Positions 9,501 through 17,283 are shown, numbered from the stretch's first letter. The stretch: DNA of 64,000 bases from Dyella telluris (GCF_014297575.1 NZ_CP060412.1:3844001-3908000), one strand, 5' to 3'. The notes: generated from the letters alone by a model not told the origin. Translations and numbers: made by a program.

Positions 9501-11486
9501 ATCACCGCCAAGGGTGCGTGGGAATCGGTCAAGCGCCACTTCCGCGCGCTGGGTCGCGACAGCCAGTCGCAGGACTTCACCTGCGCGGGCATCGGCGACA
9601 TGTCCGGCGACGTGTTCGGCAACGGCATGCTGTTGTCGCGTCACATCAAGCTGGTGGCCGCGTTCGACCATCGCCACATCTTCCTCGACCCGACGCCGGA
9701 CGTGGAGCGTTCGTTCGTGGAACGTGAGCGCATGTTCAAGCTGCCGCGCTCGAGCTGGGACGACTACAACAAGTCGCTGATCTCCGCCGGTGGCGGCGTG
9801 TACCCGCGTACGCTGAAGTCGATCCCGGTGTCGCCGGAAGTGCGCGCGGTGCTCGGCCTGAAGCCGGAAATCACCCAGCTGCCGCCGAACGAGCTGCTCA
9901 GCGCCATCCTCAAGGCTCCGGTGGACCTGCTGTGGAACGGCGGCATCGGCACCTACGTGAAGTCCAGCGCCGAAACGCATGCCGACGTGGGCGACCGCGC
10001 CAACAACGGCCTGCGCGTCAATGGTGCGGAACTGCGCTGCAAGGTGATCGGCGAGGGCGGCAACCTGGGCTTTACCCAGAAGGGCCGCATCGAGGCTGCG
10101 CAGCACGGCGTGCTGCTCAACACCGACTTCATCGACAACTCCGCTGGCGTGGACACCTCCGACCACGAGGTGAACATCAAGATCCTGCTGGGTGATGCCG
10201 TGCAGCGCAACGAGCTCACGCTCGACCAGCGCAACACGCTGCTCGCCAGCATGACCGACGAAGTGGGCCAGCTGGTGCTGTGGGACAACTACCGCCAGAA
10301 CCAGGCCATTACCTTGATGGAGCACCAGTCGGTGCACCGCATCGGCTCGATGGCGCACTTCATCCGGCAGCTGGAATCGGAAGGCCTGCTCGATCGCCAG
10401 GTGGAAAACCTGCCGAGCGAAGCGGAGCTGACCGAGCGCAAGACGCGTGGCATCGGCATGACGCGTCCGGAACTGTCGGTGTTGCTGTCGTACGACAAGA
10501 TCAAGCTGTTCCAGCAGCTGCTCGACTCGGACGTGCCGGAAGATCCGTACCTCTCCAAGGAGCTGGTGCGCTACTTCCCGGAACCGCTGCATTCGAAGTA
10601 TGCCGATCACATGCAGCGCCATCGCCTGAAGCGCGAAATCATCGCTACGGCCGTGACCAACTCCACCATCAACCGCATGGGCGCCACCTTCATGATGCGC
10701 ATGCAGGAAGACACGGGGCAGGGGCCGGCGGCCATCGCCAAGGCCTATACCGCCGCGCGTGAAATCCTCGATGCGCGCGAGCTGTGGGCGCAGGTGGAAG
10801 CGCTGGACGGCAAGGTGGCGGAAGCCACCCAGATCGACGCCATCCTGCAGATCTGGTCGTTGCTGCGTCACACCACGCGCTGGTTGCTGAACCGCCCGGG
10901 CGGCACGCTGGAAATCGCCGCCAACGTGGAGCGTTACCAGGCCGGTGTCACCGAGCTGCGCGCGGGCCTGCCGACCGTGCTCACCGAGACGGGCAAGCAG
11001 GAGTTCGCCACCAGCCAGGAGAAGTGGGAAGGCCTCGGCATGCCGGGTGAACTCGCCCTGCGCCTGGCCCGCCTGCCGGAACTGCGCGCCATGCTCGACA
11101 TTGTCGAAGTGGCACAGCAGAGCGGCCAGCCCATCGCCAAGGTGGCAAGCGTGTTCTACGAACTGGGTGAGTCGCTGGACCTGGAATGGCTGCGCAGCCA
11201 GATCGAGGCGCTGCCGGTGGAGGGTGCATGGCATGCGCAGGCACGCGGTTCGCTGCTGGACGAGCTGAACCACCAGCATCGTGCGCTGGCCCTGCAGGTG
11301 CTGTCGCTGACGGGTGCCTCGAAGGAGATCTCGCCGGTGCAGGCATGGCTGCAGCGTGACGACGCCACGCTGAAGTACACGCGCAACATGCTGGCGGAAA
11401 TCCTCACGCAGAACGCGGACTACCCGATCGCTTCGGTCGCCGTCCGTCGCCTGGCCCAGCTGGCACAGGTGCCGGTGACCCAGTAA
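6555..11486 (+). CDS. NAD-specific glutamate dehydrogenase, large (180 kDa) class
   Basis: This 1643-residue enzyme oxidatively deaminates glutamate to 2-oxoglutarate and ammonium with NAD+, feeding amino-acid carbon into the TCA cycle. The length fits the GDH-180 family (about 1600 residues). The N-terminal half holds ACT-like regulatory segments and long helices. The catalytic core begins near residue 850 (GPVARGGLRWSDRREDF), with the lysine-containing glycine-rich motif PVGSKGGFYVK near 873-883. The stretch ICGIGDMSGDVFGNG-like (here AGIGDMSGDVFGNGMLLSRH) marks the dinucleotide-binding part. A long helical C-terminal domain completes it. It is monocistronic and ends at a strong terminator. 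Members of this class are often allosterically controlled by amino acids, but the sequence alone does not show which. Confidence 0.96.
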   Translation: MNAIRAASNSSLPTAVLEELKQSGLTQRLDEAQFFISAFFSRISDGDLELHTAREWAVLIADLLHFMQQRQPGRASVRVVSPATGHAGRSYIEVVTDDMPFLVDTVTMVAAEHLQIHAVIHPVVEVSRDASGKLLKIGAADGQPESVMHFEVDRVANDEEAAKLASRLEGALEDVRVVVADWPKMRDQALAIADDLPSRQLPLDAASVKEAAEFLRWLADDNFTFLGYREYEVTESDGEEVLRANEGSGAGILHKSERSLAPRSLRSLVASDLPQSGSTDAIILTKTNARSHAHRPGYMDYVGVLKFDAKGKPVAEQRFLGLFSSNAYMARPQDVPLVRQKFEYAMERSGLKRDSHSGKALRHILETLPRDELFQSSDEELFNTAMGTLELRQRARTRIFVRRDRYGRFVTCIVYVPRERFNTTVRERIESMLKDSMRGESLDSSVLMGEAALVRLHVVVRPKIGDQVQYDTAELEKGVAAIVRNWHDDVRDELVRNLGDHDGVVLANRYAKAMPAGYMEDVTPAVAATDVHQLSLLKGDDAVRMSFYHPASRPEELRFKIYRSGGDIALSEVLPQLENLGLRVLTEHLYDINVGGTQLYIQEFEVQTAGSLAFSVEQVGTLFEDAFEQIWRGHAENDGFNRLVLGAKLNWRQIAMLRGYCKYLLQSGVAFSQAYMEDAFNRYPAIAGLLVEMFLAKFDPRRETLSADELKRAGDLLRDEMQVLIPESLRHAHPALIDGLVGALSKPRAEQITIIEEAIGTLLETVSSLDDDRILRSFIALIRGTLRTSFFQQWNDQYRSYISFKFDSHQVPDLPKPVPYREIFVCAPRVEGIHLRFGPVARGGLRWSDRREDFRTEVLGLVKAQMVKNTVIVPVGSKGGFYVKRPPINGDRDAQLAEGIACYRMFISGLLDITDNLIEGKVVPPHDVVRHDNDDPYLVVAADKGTATFSDIANAISVEHGFWLGDAFASGGSNGYDHKGMGITAKGAWESVKRHFRALGRDSQSQDFTCAGIGDMSGDVFGNGMLLSRHIKLVAAFDHRHIFLDPTPDVERSFVERERMFKLPRSSWDDYNKSLISAGGGVYPRTLKSIPVSPEVRAVLGLKPEITQLPPNELLSAILKAPVDLLWNGGIGTYVKSSAETHADVGDRANNGLRVNGAELRCKVIGEGGNLGFTQKGRIEAAQHGVLLNTDFIDNSAGVDTSDHEVNIKILLGDAVQRNELTLDQRNTLLASMTDEVGQLVLWDNYRQNQAITLMEHQSVHRIGSMAHFIRQLESEGLLDRQVENLPSEAELTERKTRGIGMTRPELSVLLSYDKIKLFQQLLDSDVPEDPYLSKELVRYFPEPLHSKYADHMQRHRLKREIIATAVTNSTINRMGATFMMRMQEDTGQGPAAIAKAYTAAREILDARELWAQVEALDGKVAEATQIDAILQIWSLLRHTTRWLLNRPGGTLEIAANVERYQAGVTELRAGLPTVLTETGKQEFATSQEKWEGLGMPGELALRLARLPELRAMLDIVEVAQQSGQPIAKVASVFYELGESLDLEWLRSQIEALPVEGAWHAQARGSLLDELNHQHRALALQVLSLTGASKEISPVQAWLQRDDATLKYTRNMLAEILTQNADYPIASVAVRRLAQLAQVPVTQ

Positions 11487-11510
11487 GCGCGGGGCGCAGG
11501 AAGTAAACGC

Positions 11511-11540
11511 AAGGGGCGGTGCCATGCACCGCCCCTTTTT
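11511..11540. terminator. Intrinsic terminator after glutamate dehydrogenase
   Basis: A perfect 10-bp stem (GGGGCGGTGC at 11513-11522 with GCACCGCCCC at 11526-11535) around a CAT loop is followed by five T. An AA precedes it, so it may also act weakly on the minus strand. Confidence 0.88.
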
Positions 11541-11557
11541 CGTTTCAGATAATCGCT

Positions 11558-11725
11558 TCAGGAGCTGGCAACCTCGCGCCAGGGCGTGATGCCGATGTCC
11601 TGAAAGAACACGTCGTCACGGGTGGCGCGGCTCAGGAAACGCTCCAGCAGCAGGCCCTGTGCTTCGGCGCCGCCAGGCTGCCAGTTCCGCGCTGGCATGG
11701 CGAAGGGCGATAGGCACACTGGCAT
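11558..11725 (-). CDS. Candidate small protein of 55 residues, unknown function
   Basis: A leftward frame opens with ATG at 11723-11725 directly after an in-frame TAG and ends in TGA at 11558. It encodes 55 residues. An internal ATG at 11698 would give 46. Codon third positions are strongly G/C, as in real genes here, and the composition is protein-like: an amphipathic stretch LLLERFLSRATRDDVFFQD, then a short tail ending TPWREVASS. No clear Shine-Dalgarno sequence is present. The gene would be divergent from NAD kinase and convergent with the glutamate dehydrogenase terminator, filling an otherwise empty gap. I do not recognise the family. Confidence 0.42.
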   Translation of the reverse strand: MPVCLSPFAMPARNWQPGGAEAQGLLLERFLSRATRDDVFFQDIGITPWREVASS

Positions 11726-11785
11726 GGCGGCAGGGTGGGGCTGCTATGCTCAGGCGACCTTCCGGCCGGCCGATGACCACGACCC

Positions 11786-12547
11786 ATGCGCTTCGCCTTC
11801 GTCGCCAGCGAAACCAACGTTGCCCAGCAGGCTCGTCGAAAGCTCGTCGATCGCTACGGCGATGAGGCACCCGAACAGGCCGACGTCATCGTGGCCCTGG
11901 GTGGCGACGGCTTCATGCTGCGCACCCTGCATGCCTACCGCGCCCTGCCGGCACCGGTTTACGGGATGAAGCTGGGCCGCGTCGGCTTCCTGATGAACAA
12001 GCATCGGCTGGACGAGCTGGAAGACCGCATTTCGCGCGCGCATGCCGCCGTGCTCTATCCGTTGGAAATGCGCACCGTCGACGCGCGCGGCGAGGTGCAC
12101 GATGCGCTGGCCTTCAACGAGGTCTCGCTGCTGCGCCAGAGCAACCAGGCCGCGCACCTGGAAGTAAAGCTCAACGACACGGTGAAACTGCAAAACCTGG
12201 TGTGCGACGGCATCCTGGTGTCCACGCCGGCCGGCTCCACGGCGTACAACCTTTCCGCGCATGGTCCCATCCTGCCGCTGGACGCCAATGTGCTGGCGCT
12301 CACCCCGATCAGCCCGTTCCGCCCGCGTCGCTGGCGTGGCGCGATCCTGCCGCACCGCACGCTGGTGACCCTGCGCATCCTCGATCCGGGCAAGCGCCCG
12401 GTAAGCGCCACGGCGGATTATCACGAGGTGCGCGACATCCGCGAAGTGGAAATCCGCCAGTCGGGCGGTCAGGGTGTACGCCTGCTGTTCGATCCGGAAC
12501 ACAATCTGGAACAGCGCATTCTTGACGAGCAGTTCGCGCAGGACTGA
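11786..12547 (+). CDS. nadK: NAD kinase
   Basis: This 253-residue cytosolic enzyme phosphorylates NAD+ to NADP+ and is the sole route to NADP in most bacteria. The signature GGDGF is at residues 39-43 ([10 protein letters not shown]). It is followed by the NE motif ([10 protein letters not shown]) and the Gly/Thr-rich substrate loop [17 protein letters not shown]. The length matches the short Xanthomonadales-type NadK (about 255 residues) rather than the 292 of E. coli. It starts with ATG at 11786 in an open stretch containing a possible TATGCT -10 element near 11746. It is a single gene, with an imperfect inverted repeat after its stop. Confidence 0.95.
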   Translation: MRFAFVASETNVAQQARRKLVDRYGDEAPEQADVIVALGGDGFMLRTLHAYRALPAPVYGMKLGRVGFLMNKHRLDELEDRISRAHAAVLYPLEMRTVDARGEVHDALAFNEVSLLRQSNQAAHLEVKLNDTVKLQNLVCDGILVSTPAGSTAYNLSAHGPILPLDANVLALTPISPFRPRRWRGAILPHRTLVTLRILDPGKRPVSATADYHEVRDIREVEIRQSGGQGVRLLFDPEHNLEQRILDEQFAQD

Positions 12548-12554
12548 AGGGCAG

Positions 12555-12660
12555 GAGTGAGGAAATGGGCAGGAGTGAGAAAAATAGACGTGAGAAGTGA
12601 GAGAAACGCCGGTGATCCGGAGCGTTTCTCTCACTGCTCACTCCACTTAACTCACTTCTA
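12555..12660. repeat. Imperfect long inverted repeat with GTGAG motifs
   Basis: Between the NAD kinase stop and the 5'-nucleotidase start, a perfect 13-bp stem (GTGAGAGAAACGC at 12597-12609 with its complement at 12622-12634) is surrounded on both sides by further GAGTGAG/CTCACTC copies. Both arms therefore read as spaced GTGAG motifs in opposite orientation. It could serve as a factor-independent hairpin after the kinase gene, but no T-run follows. It differs in sequence from the REP family elsewhere in the window. Confidence 0.55.
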
Positions 12661-12683
12661 GCCGTTTGCGCTAAATTGCTCCC

Positions 12684-13613
12684 ATGACCCGCGCCACGAC
12701 CGACGCCCACGACCCCAACGCCGCCAGCGACAATCGCCTGGTCGTCGCCATTTCCTCGCGTGCCCTGTTTGACCTGGGGGACAGCCATGAGTTGTTCGAG
12801 CAGCAGGGGCTGGATGCCTATCGTTCGTTCCAGATCGACCACGAGAACGAGATACTCAAGCCCGGCGTGGCGTTTCCACTGGTGCAGAAGCTGCTGGATC
12901 TGAACAAGCTGGCCGGCGACGTGCCGCCGGTCGAGGTGATCCTGCTGTCGCGCAACTCGGGCGACACCGGCCTGCGCATCTTCAACGCGATCCAGCATTA
13001 CGGGCTGGAGATCAGCCGCGCAGCCTTTACCAGTGGCGCGCCAACCTCCGACTACATCGCGCCATTCAAGGCCGACCTGTTCCTCTCCGCCAACGCCGAG
13101 GATGTAGGTCGCGCGCTCGCGGCAGGCGTGGCCGCTGCCACCATCCTGCCTTCCACCGCGCCGCCGCGCGCCACCGAGCAGCTGCGTATCGCGTTCGATG
13201 GCGATGCAGTGATCTTTGGTGACGAGGGCGAACGTGTATCGCGCGAAGAGGGGCTGGAAGCCTTCCATCGCAGCGAGCGTGAGTTGGTCAATGAACCGCT
13301 GTCCGTGGGCCCGTTCCGCGGCTTCCTCTCCGCCGTGCATCGCTTGCAGGCAGCGTTTCCGGCGGAAGACTCACCCATCCGTACCGCCTTGGTCACCGCG
13401 CGTTCGGCACCTGCGCACAAGCGCGTGATCCTGACGCTGCGGCGCTGGGGTGTGCGCATCGACGAAGCCCTGTTCCTGGGCGGCCGCGACAAGGGGCCGT
13501 TCCTCGATGCCTTCGGTGCCGACATCTTCTTCGACGACTCCCCGGCCAACGTGGAATCGGCGCGCAAGCATGTGGCGACCGGTCATGTGCCGCATGGCGT
13601 GAGCAACCGCTAA
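12684..13613 (+). CDS. Cytosolic 5'-nucleotidase (PF06189 family)
   Basis: The 309-residue product matches the cN-I-like 5'-nucleotidase family, which dephosphorylates nucleoside monophosphates with a HAD-type fold. Visible family signatures are the N-terminal FDLGDSHELFEQQGLDAYRSF, the phosphate-binding RNSGDTGLR, the aspartate motif FDGDAVIFGDEGERVS, and the C-terminal GGRDKGPFLDAFGADIFFDD, which carries the last acidic metal ligands. There is no signal peptide, so it is cytosolic. It is a single gene that converges on the aldo-keto reductase, with a REP hairpin between the stops. Substrate preference cannot be read from the sequence. Confidence 0.88.
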   Translation: MTRATTDAHDPNAASDNRLVVAISSRALFDLGDSHELFEQQGLDAYRSFQIDHENEILKPGVAFPLVQKLLDLNKLAGDVPPVEVILLSRNSGDTGLRIFNAIQHYGLEISRAAFTSGAPTSDYIAPFKADLFLSANAEDVGRALAAGVAAATILPSTAPPRATEQLRIAFDGDAVIFGDEGERVSREEGLEAFHRSERELVNEPLSVGPFRGFLSAVHRLQAAFPAEDSPIRTALVTARSAPAHKRVILTLRRWGVRIDEALFLGGRDKGPFLDAFGADIFFDDSPANVESARKHVATGHVPHGVSNR

Positions 13614-13626
13614 GGCGAGAACCCCT

Positions 13627-13705
13627 TGTAGGAGCGCACCCTGTGCGCGACCCACGCTTGTAGCTCCCCGCCAGGACCGAGTCGCGCACAGGGTGCGCTC
13701 CTACA
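13627..13705. repeat. REP-type hairpin 1
   Basis: A long inverted repeat with arms reading GTAGGAGCGCACCCTGTG and its complement, separated by about 29 nt. It sits between the convergent 5'-nucleotidase and aldo-keto reductase genes. The same arms recur at 15182, 32530, 32706, 32882, 53330, 53541, 56032 and 59375. Confidence 0.9.
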
Positions 13706-13721
13706 GCGGGTATCGGTTCCG

Positions 13722-14600
13722 TCAGGGAACCGAATGGCCCTTGCCGGCGGTCCAGATCGCGTACCAGTCTTCCGCTTCGAGCTTCACGTCCAGGGCCGCG
13801 ACCGCTTCGCGCAGGCCGTCGATGCGGCCCGTGCCGGTGATCACGTGGGGGCGCGAGGGATGGCGCAAGGCCCATGCGAACGCCAGCGTGGTCAGGCTGA
13901 TGCCGTAGCTATGGGCGATGGCCGTCATGTCGGCACGCACGCGCAGCGACTGAGCGTCGTCACCGGTGAAAAGGCGCCCGCCACCCAGCGGTGACCAGAT
14001 CATCGGGCGCAGGCCCAGCTGCTGTGCCTGATCCAGCGTGCCGTCGTCCAGCGCATCCATCTGCAGCGGCGACAGCTCTACCTGATTGGTGAGCAGGGGA
14101 TGCTGCTGGTTGAGCAGCGCGAACTGGCTGGTGGTGTGGTTGGACACACCCCAATGCGCCACCTTGCCCTCACGCGTGAGCGTGGCGAAAGTGTCGGCCA
14201 GTGCGGCTGCATCCATCAGGTAATCAGGACGATGGATCAGCACCAGATCCAGCTGATCGGTATGCAGGTTGCGCAGCGACTGCTCGACCTGCGTGCGGAC
14301 GTAGGTGGCCGAGGTGTCGTAGTAGTTGATGCGGTAGGGGCGCTGCGCGGAACGCAGGCGGATGCCGCACTTGGTGACCAGCTGCATCTGTCCGCGCAGC
14401 GATGGCGCCGCCTTCAGTGCTTCGCCGAACTGCGCTTCCGCCTGGTAATCGCCGTAGATGTCCGCGTGATCGAACGAGGTGATGCCCAACTCCAGCGCCT
14501 GCTCGATCCAGCGCACCCGCTCCTGCACGCTGAGCTGCCAGCTGACGATGCGCCAGAGGCCGGCGACGATGGGGGAGAGGGTGAGGGGAGAGGTTGTCAT
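13722..14600 (-). CDS. Aldo-keto reductase, YdhF-like
   Basis: This 292-residue NADPH-dependent oxidoreductase reduces carbonyl substrates with a TIM barrel. The catalytic tetrad is visible: Asp and Tyr in FDHADIYGDY, Lys in LVTKCGIR and His in LVLIHRPDYL. The WGVSNHT and SPLGGGRLF stretches line the cofactor site and are typical of the E. coli YdhF subgroup. The start ATG at 14600 has no Shine-Dalgarno; the region before it is very C-rich on the coding strand. The physiological substrate is unknown. It is monocistronic and flanked by repeats on both sides. Confidence 0.9.
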   Translation of the reverse strand: MTTSPLTLSPIVAGLWRIVSWQLSVQERVRWIEQALELGITSFDHADIYGDYQAEAQFGEALKAAPSLRGQMQLVTKCGIRLRSAQRPYRINYYDTSATYVRTQVEQSLRNLHTDQLDLVLIHRPDYLMDAAALADTFATLTREGKVAHWGVSNHTTSQFALLNQQHPLLTNQVELSPLQMDALDDGTLDQAQQLGLRPMIWSPLGGGRLFTGDDAQSLRVRADMTAIAHSYGISLTTLAFAWALRHPSRPHVITGTGRIDGLREAVAALDVKLEAEDWYAIWTAGKGHSVP

Positions 14601-14638
14601 GGGGGGTATTGGCGTTGGCGGATGGGGAAGTTTGCCTT

Positions 14639-14689
14639 GGGTGTGGGGTGGGCGCCAGTTGTCTGGGGGGGGTGTTGGTAAGGGGTGGG
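14639..14689 (+). other. G-rich tract able to form a G-quadruplex
   Basis: Five runs of three or more G occur within 51 bases on the plus strand (14639-14641, 14645-14648, 14650-14652, 14665-14672 and 14682-14689 broken by one T). They lie 39-89 bp before the start of the leftward aldo-keto reductase, so the G-rich strand is the template strand of its promoter region. Loop lengths of up to 12 nt make folding plausible but unproven. Confidence 0.45.
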
Positions 14690-14853
14690 TGCTAGCTCAC
14701 GGTTACGTAAGAACCGTCATTCCTGCGGAGGCAGGAGGGGCTTTTTAACCGCCGTAGGGCGGGTCATCCAGTTTGGCCTCTGGTCTCGCGCGTGCCCGCG
14801 ATCGGGCCGCTTACGCAGCGGAGGCGTTTCGACCTCCTGCCGGAGGCCGAGTC

Positions 14854-14881
14854 ACTTTTCTTTGCTGGCCCAAAGAAAAGT
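14854..14881. repeat. ACTTTTCTTTG hairpin (left copy)
   Basis: ACTTTTCTTTG (14854-14864) pairs perfectly with CAAAGAAAAGT (14871-14881) around CTGGCC. Its inverted relative at 15514-15580 is interrupted inside the stem, so the two copies are not interchangeable as structures. From memory, similar blocks recur in Xanthomonadales and related genomes; copy number here was not measured. Confidence 0.6.
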
Positions 14882-15181
14882 AACCCAAAGAAATGGCCTT
14901 AAAGGCTGGCAGCATGCCGATGGGATAAGCCCGAGCGGCTGAGGAACGGTGTTGCTTGGCAACCTCCGCCTCTACACAGCGAGTACAACAAAGCGCTTCG
15001 CAACGCGCCCAAGCGCTGAGGGCTTAACGCGGAGCGTCGTGCCGCTTCGCGGCACCTCCTTCCTTGCCCCTAGGGTGTTCACGTTGAACATCCCCTGTCG
15101 CTCGTCCTCTCCCGTTCGGGAGAGGACTGGGGTGAGCACGGAGGCGAGAAAGAAACGGGCTTCACACGGTGCGAGAGACCT

Positions 15182-15266
15182 CTGTAGGAGCGCACCTTGT
15201 GCGCGACCGCAGCGCCATGTCGATACCGCTCCGTCAGGTTGTCGCGCACAGGGTGCGCTCCTACAG
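15182..15266. repeat. REP-type hairpin 2
   Basis: The same arm family as at 13627, with the left arm reading GTAGGAGCGCACCTTGTG and the right arm keeping the CACAGGGTGC form. The loop shares GCGCCATGTCG and a TCAGGT stretch with the hairpin at 59375, so those two copies are close relatives. Confidence 0.9.
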
Positions 15267-15400
15267 ACAAGCTAGCCGGCACGCGATACGCCGCCGAGAC
15301 ACGACGCAATGTGCAGCGCAGCTGCACGAGCCGTCGGCTCTGTGTTTTTGACCTTCTGACCCCTTGAGCGGCGGTGAGGGGCGGACGACAGGCCCGCAGG

Positions 15401-15496
15401 GGGATCGGCAAGGATGCCGATCCCTTTTCGACAGGGCAGGACGCCCTGTCGAAAAGCCCGGCCGACCCTCACGGACTGGCCGGCTTTGCCGGCCAG
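15401..15496. repeat. Three consecutive perfect hairpins
   Basis: GGGATCGGCA/TGCCGATCCC (15401-15410 with 15415-15424), CTTTTCGACAGGGC/GCCCTGTCGAAAAG (15424-15437 with 15443-15456) and CTGGCCGGC/GCCGGCCAG (15476-15484 with 15488-15496) follow one another. The middle one could terminate in either direction, having T- and A-rich stem ends. Their close packing suggests a structured RNA or DNA element. Confidence 0.55.
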
Positions 15497-15816
15497 CGCC
15501 GCGATGGGGTGCTCTTTCTTTTGGTTACTTTTGACGCGAAGCTAATCCCCGTGGGACTTTGAGCAAGCAAAGAAAAGTGACCCGGCCTCCGGCAGGAGGT
15601 CGGAACGCCCGCTGCGTAAGCGGCCAGGTCGCGGTATCACCGCAACCGAAGGCACAGAGCATAGGCGCTGGTTGACCAGCCTTGCAGCTGTTGAAACGCG
15701 CCTCCGGCTTCGCCGTGGATGACGACTCCGATGAACCGCGCGCCAGGAAAAAGCTACAGGCACAGCACAGGACTCCCAGTTAGAGCACACCAACCCTCAA
15801 CACCCCTCAAACCAGA

Positions 15817-17283
15817 TCACGGCGATCCCTTCCCCGGCCCCACCGCCACCGCCCCATGCCCCAACTCCTCCGCCGACCACCCACCCCCCAGATCTCCAAT
15901 CAACGACACCGCATCCAGCAACCTCTGCTGCTGGACATTCAACGCATCCTGCTCGGTACTCAGCTGCGTCGTCTGCGCCACCGCCGCCGTCGTGTAATCC
16001 ACCGTGCCTGCGTTGTATTCGTTAAAGGCGATCTCCGCGCCACGCGTGGCGTCTTTCACGGCGGCATCCAGCACCTGCGCCTGCTGCGCCAGTATCCGCA
16101 CGCCTGACAGATCATCCTCCACGTTCTGGAAGGCGGTGAGTACGGTGCCGCGGTAGTTGGCGACGGCGGCTTCGTAGTTGGCGCGGGCGGCGGCGACCTG
16201 CCCATGGCGGGCACCGGCGTCGAAGATTGTCTCGCTGACATCGGCGCCGAGTGACCACACGTGATTGGCTACGTGCAGCAGGCCGGCCAGTGGCGACTGC
16301 GAAAAACCTTCGGCTCCCGATAGCGAGATGGATGGGTAGTAGGCGGCGATGGCAACACCGATGGCGGCATTGGCCGAGGCCATCTGGCGTTCTGCCACGG
16401 CGATGTCGGGGCGTCGCTGCAGGAGTGTGGAGGGCACGCCGGTGGGTACCTGTGGCAGTGTGGGCAACGTGGCGTTGTGGGGAATATCGAGTTCTTCGGG
16501 GTTCTTGCCGACCAGCACGGCGATGGCGTGCACGTACTGCTCGCGTGACACACCCAGCGCAATCAGCTTGGATTGAGCGCTTTCCAGCTGGGTGCGCGCG
16601 GTGATCACGTCGGAGGGCGCCACGGTGCCGGCCTTGCCCTGGTTGTCGACCACGCGCAGGTACTCCTTGTACGCGTCGACAGTCTTCTGCAGCAGGTCGA
16701 TGTTGGCATCGGTGACGCGCAGATCGATCGCGGCGGTAGCCAGTGCGGTCTGTTCGGACAGCGTGGCGTTGGCCAGGGTGGCCTGGCTGGCCTGCGCGGT
16801 AGCCTTGTTCTCCTCCACGGTGCGGCGAACCTTGCCCCACAGGTCTGGCGCCCAGCTTACGTTGCCCTCCAGCGAACCAGATGTACTTACCGGGCTGAGG
16901 TGCTCCACTCCGCTGCCGGCATTGCCCGCGGCGGAGCGCTGCTTGCTGGCGCTGCCGCCGAGGCCGATGGTGGGGAACAGCGCGCTGCGCGCTACCTGCA
17001 CGTCGGCCATGGCGGCCTGGTAGTTGGCGTAGCTCTTGGCCACGGTCTGGTTGGATACCGCGACCTGCGGTTCCAGTTCATCGATCAGCGGATCGTTGAA
17101 CGCCTTCCACCAGTCGCCCTTGGGTGCGTCGTCTGAGGGCGTTGCCGCGGTCCAGCCGGGCAGTTCCTTGTACTGCGGCGGCGCGCTGACCTCGGGGCGA
17201 TGGTAGTCCGGCCCCACCATGCAGCCGCCGAGCACCATCGTCATCGACACGGCCAGGACGTTTCGAAGGGATGTCTTGTTCAT
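15817..17283 (-). CDS. Outer-membrane efflux channel lipoprotein, OprM/NodT family
   Basis: The 488-residue product is the trimeric TolC-like channel of the adjacent RND system. I start it at 17283, where ATGA overlaps the stop of the upstream RND gene by four bases. This gives a lipoprotein signal ending VLGGC (Cys 21) followed by the typical MVGPDYHRPEV of the NodT family. A start at 17307 is open but would precede the signal peptide with extra charged residues. Two internally repeated Ala/Gln-rich helical halves and the EYNAGTVDYTTAAVAQ stretch near the C-terminus are standard for outer-membrane factors. It is the last gene of the operon and may also serve the AcrAB-type pump at 1.2-5.7 kb. 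Confidence 0.93.
   Translation of the reverse strand: MNKTSLRNVLAVSMTMVLGGCMVGPDYHRPEVSAPPQYKELPGWTAATPSDDAPKGDWWKAFNDPLIDELEPQVAVSNQTVAKSYANYQAAMADVQVARSALFPTIGLGGSASKQRSAAGNAGSGVEHLSPVSTSGSLEGNVSWAPDLWGKVRRTVEENKATAQASQATLANATLSEQTALATAAIDLRVTDANIDLLQKTVDAYKEYLRVVDNQGKAGTVAPSDVITARTQLESAQSKLIALGVSREQYVHAIAVLVGKNPEELDIPHNATLPTLPQVPTGVPSTLLQRRPDIAVAERQMASANAAIGVAIAAYYPSISLSGAEGFSQSPLAGLLHVANHVWSLGADVSETIFDAGARHGQVAAARANYEAAVANYRGTVLTAFQNVEDDLSGVRILAQQAQVLDAAVKDATRGAEIAFNEYNAGTVDYTTAAVAQTTQLSTEQDALNVQQQRLLDAVSLIGDLGGGWSAEELGHGAVAVGPGKGSP

Larger units (their letters stand above)
14700..15665. repeat. Gene-free mosaic of several repeat families bounded by inverted copies
   Basis: Nothing here looks coding. 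Near-identical blocks of about 100 bp, one at 14797-14893 and one inverted at 15514-15632, bound the stretch. Both contain a GACCTCCTGCCGGAGGCC hairpin and the ACTTTTCTTTG/CAAAGAAAAG element. In the right copy the CAAAG and AAAAGTAACC parts are separated by an extra segment of about 20 bases. Inside are a half-copy of the CGTCAT hairpin family (14717-14742), TGTTCA-CGT-TGAACA (15076-15090), TCCTCTCCCG-TT-CGGGAGAGGA (15105-15126), a REP hairpin, and three perfect hairpins at 15401-15496. The inverted ends suggest one inserted unit, but no transposase is present. Confidence 0.7.

Noticed and set aside
8154..11525. Very long open frame on the minus strand opposite glutamate dehydrogenase
   Set aside because: It is an antisense shadow caused by high GC and codon bias of the real gene. 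It is rich in His, Gln and Arg and matches no family.
14949..15275. Short open frames inside the repeat mosaic
   Set aside because: They run through hairpins and repeat arms and have no ribosome site; their composition reflects the repeats.
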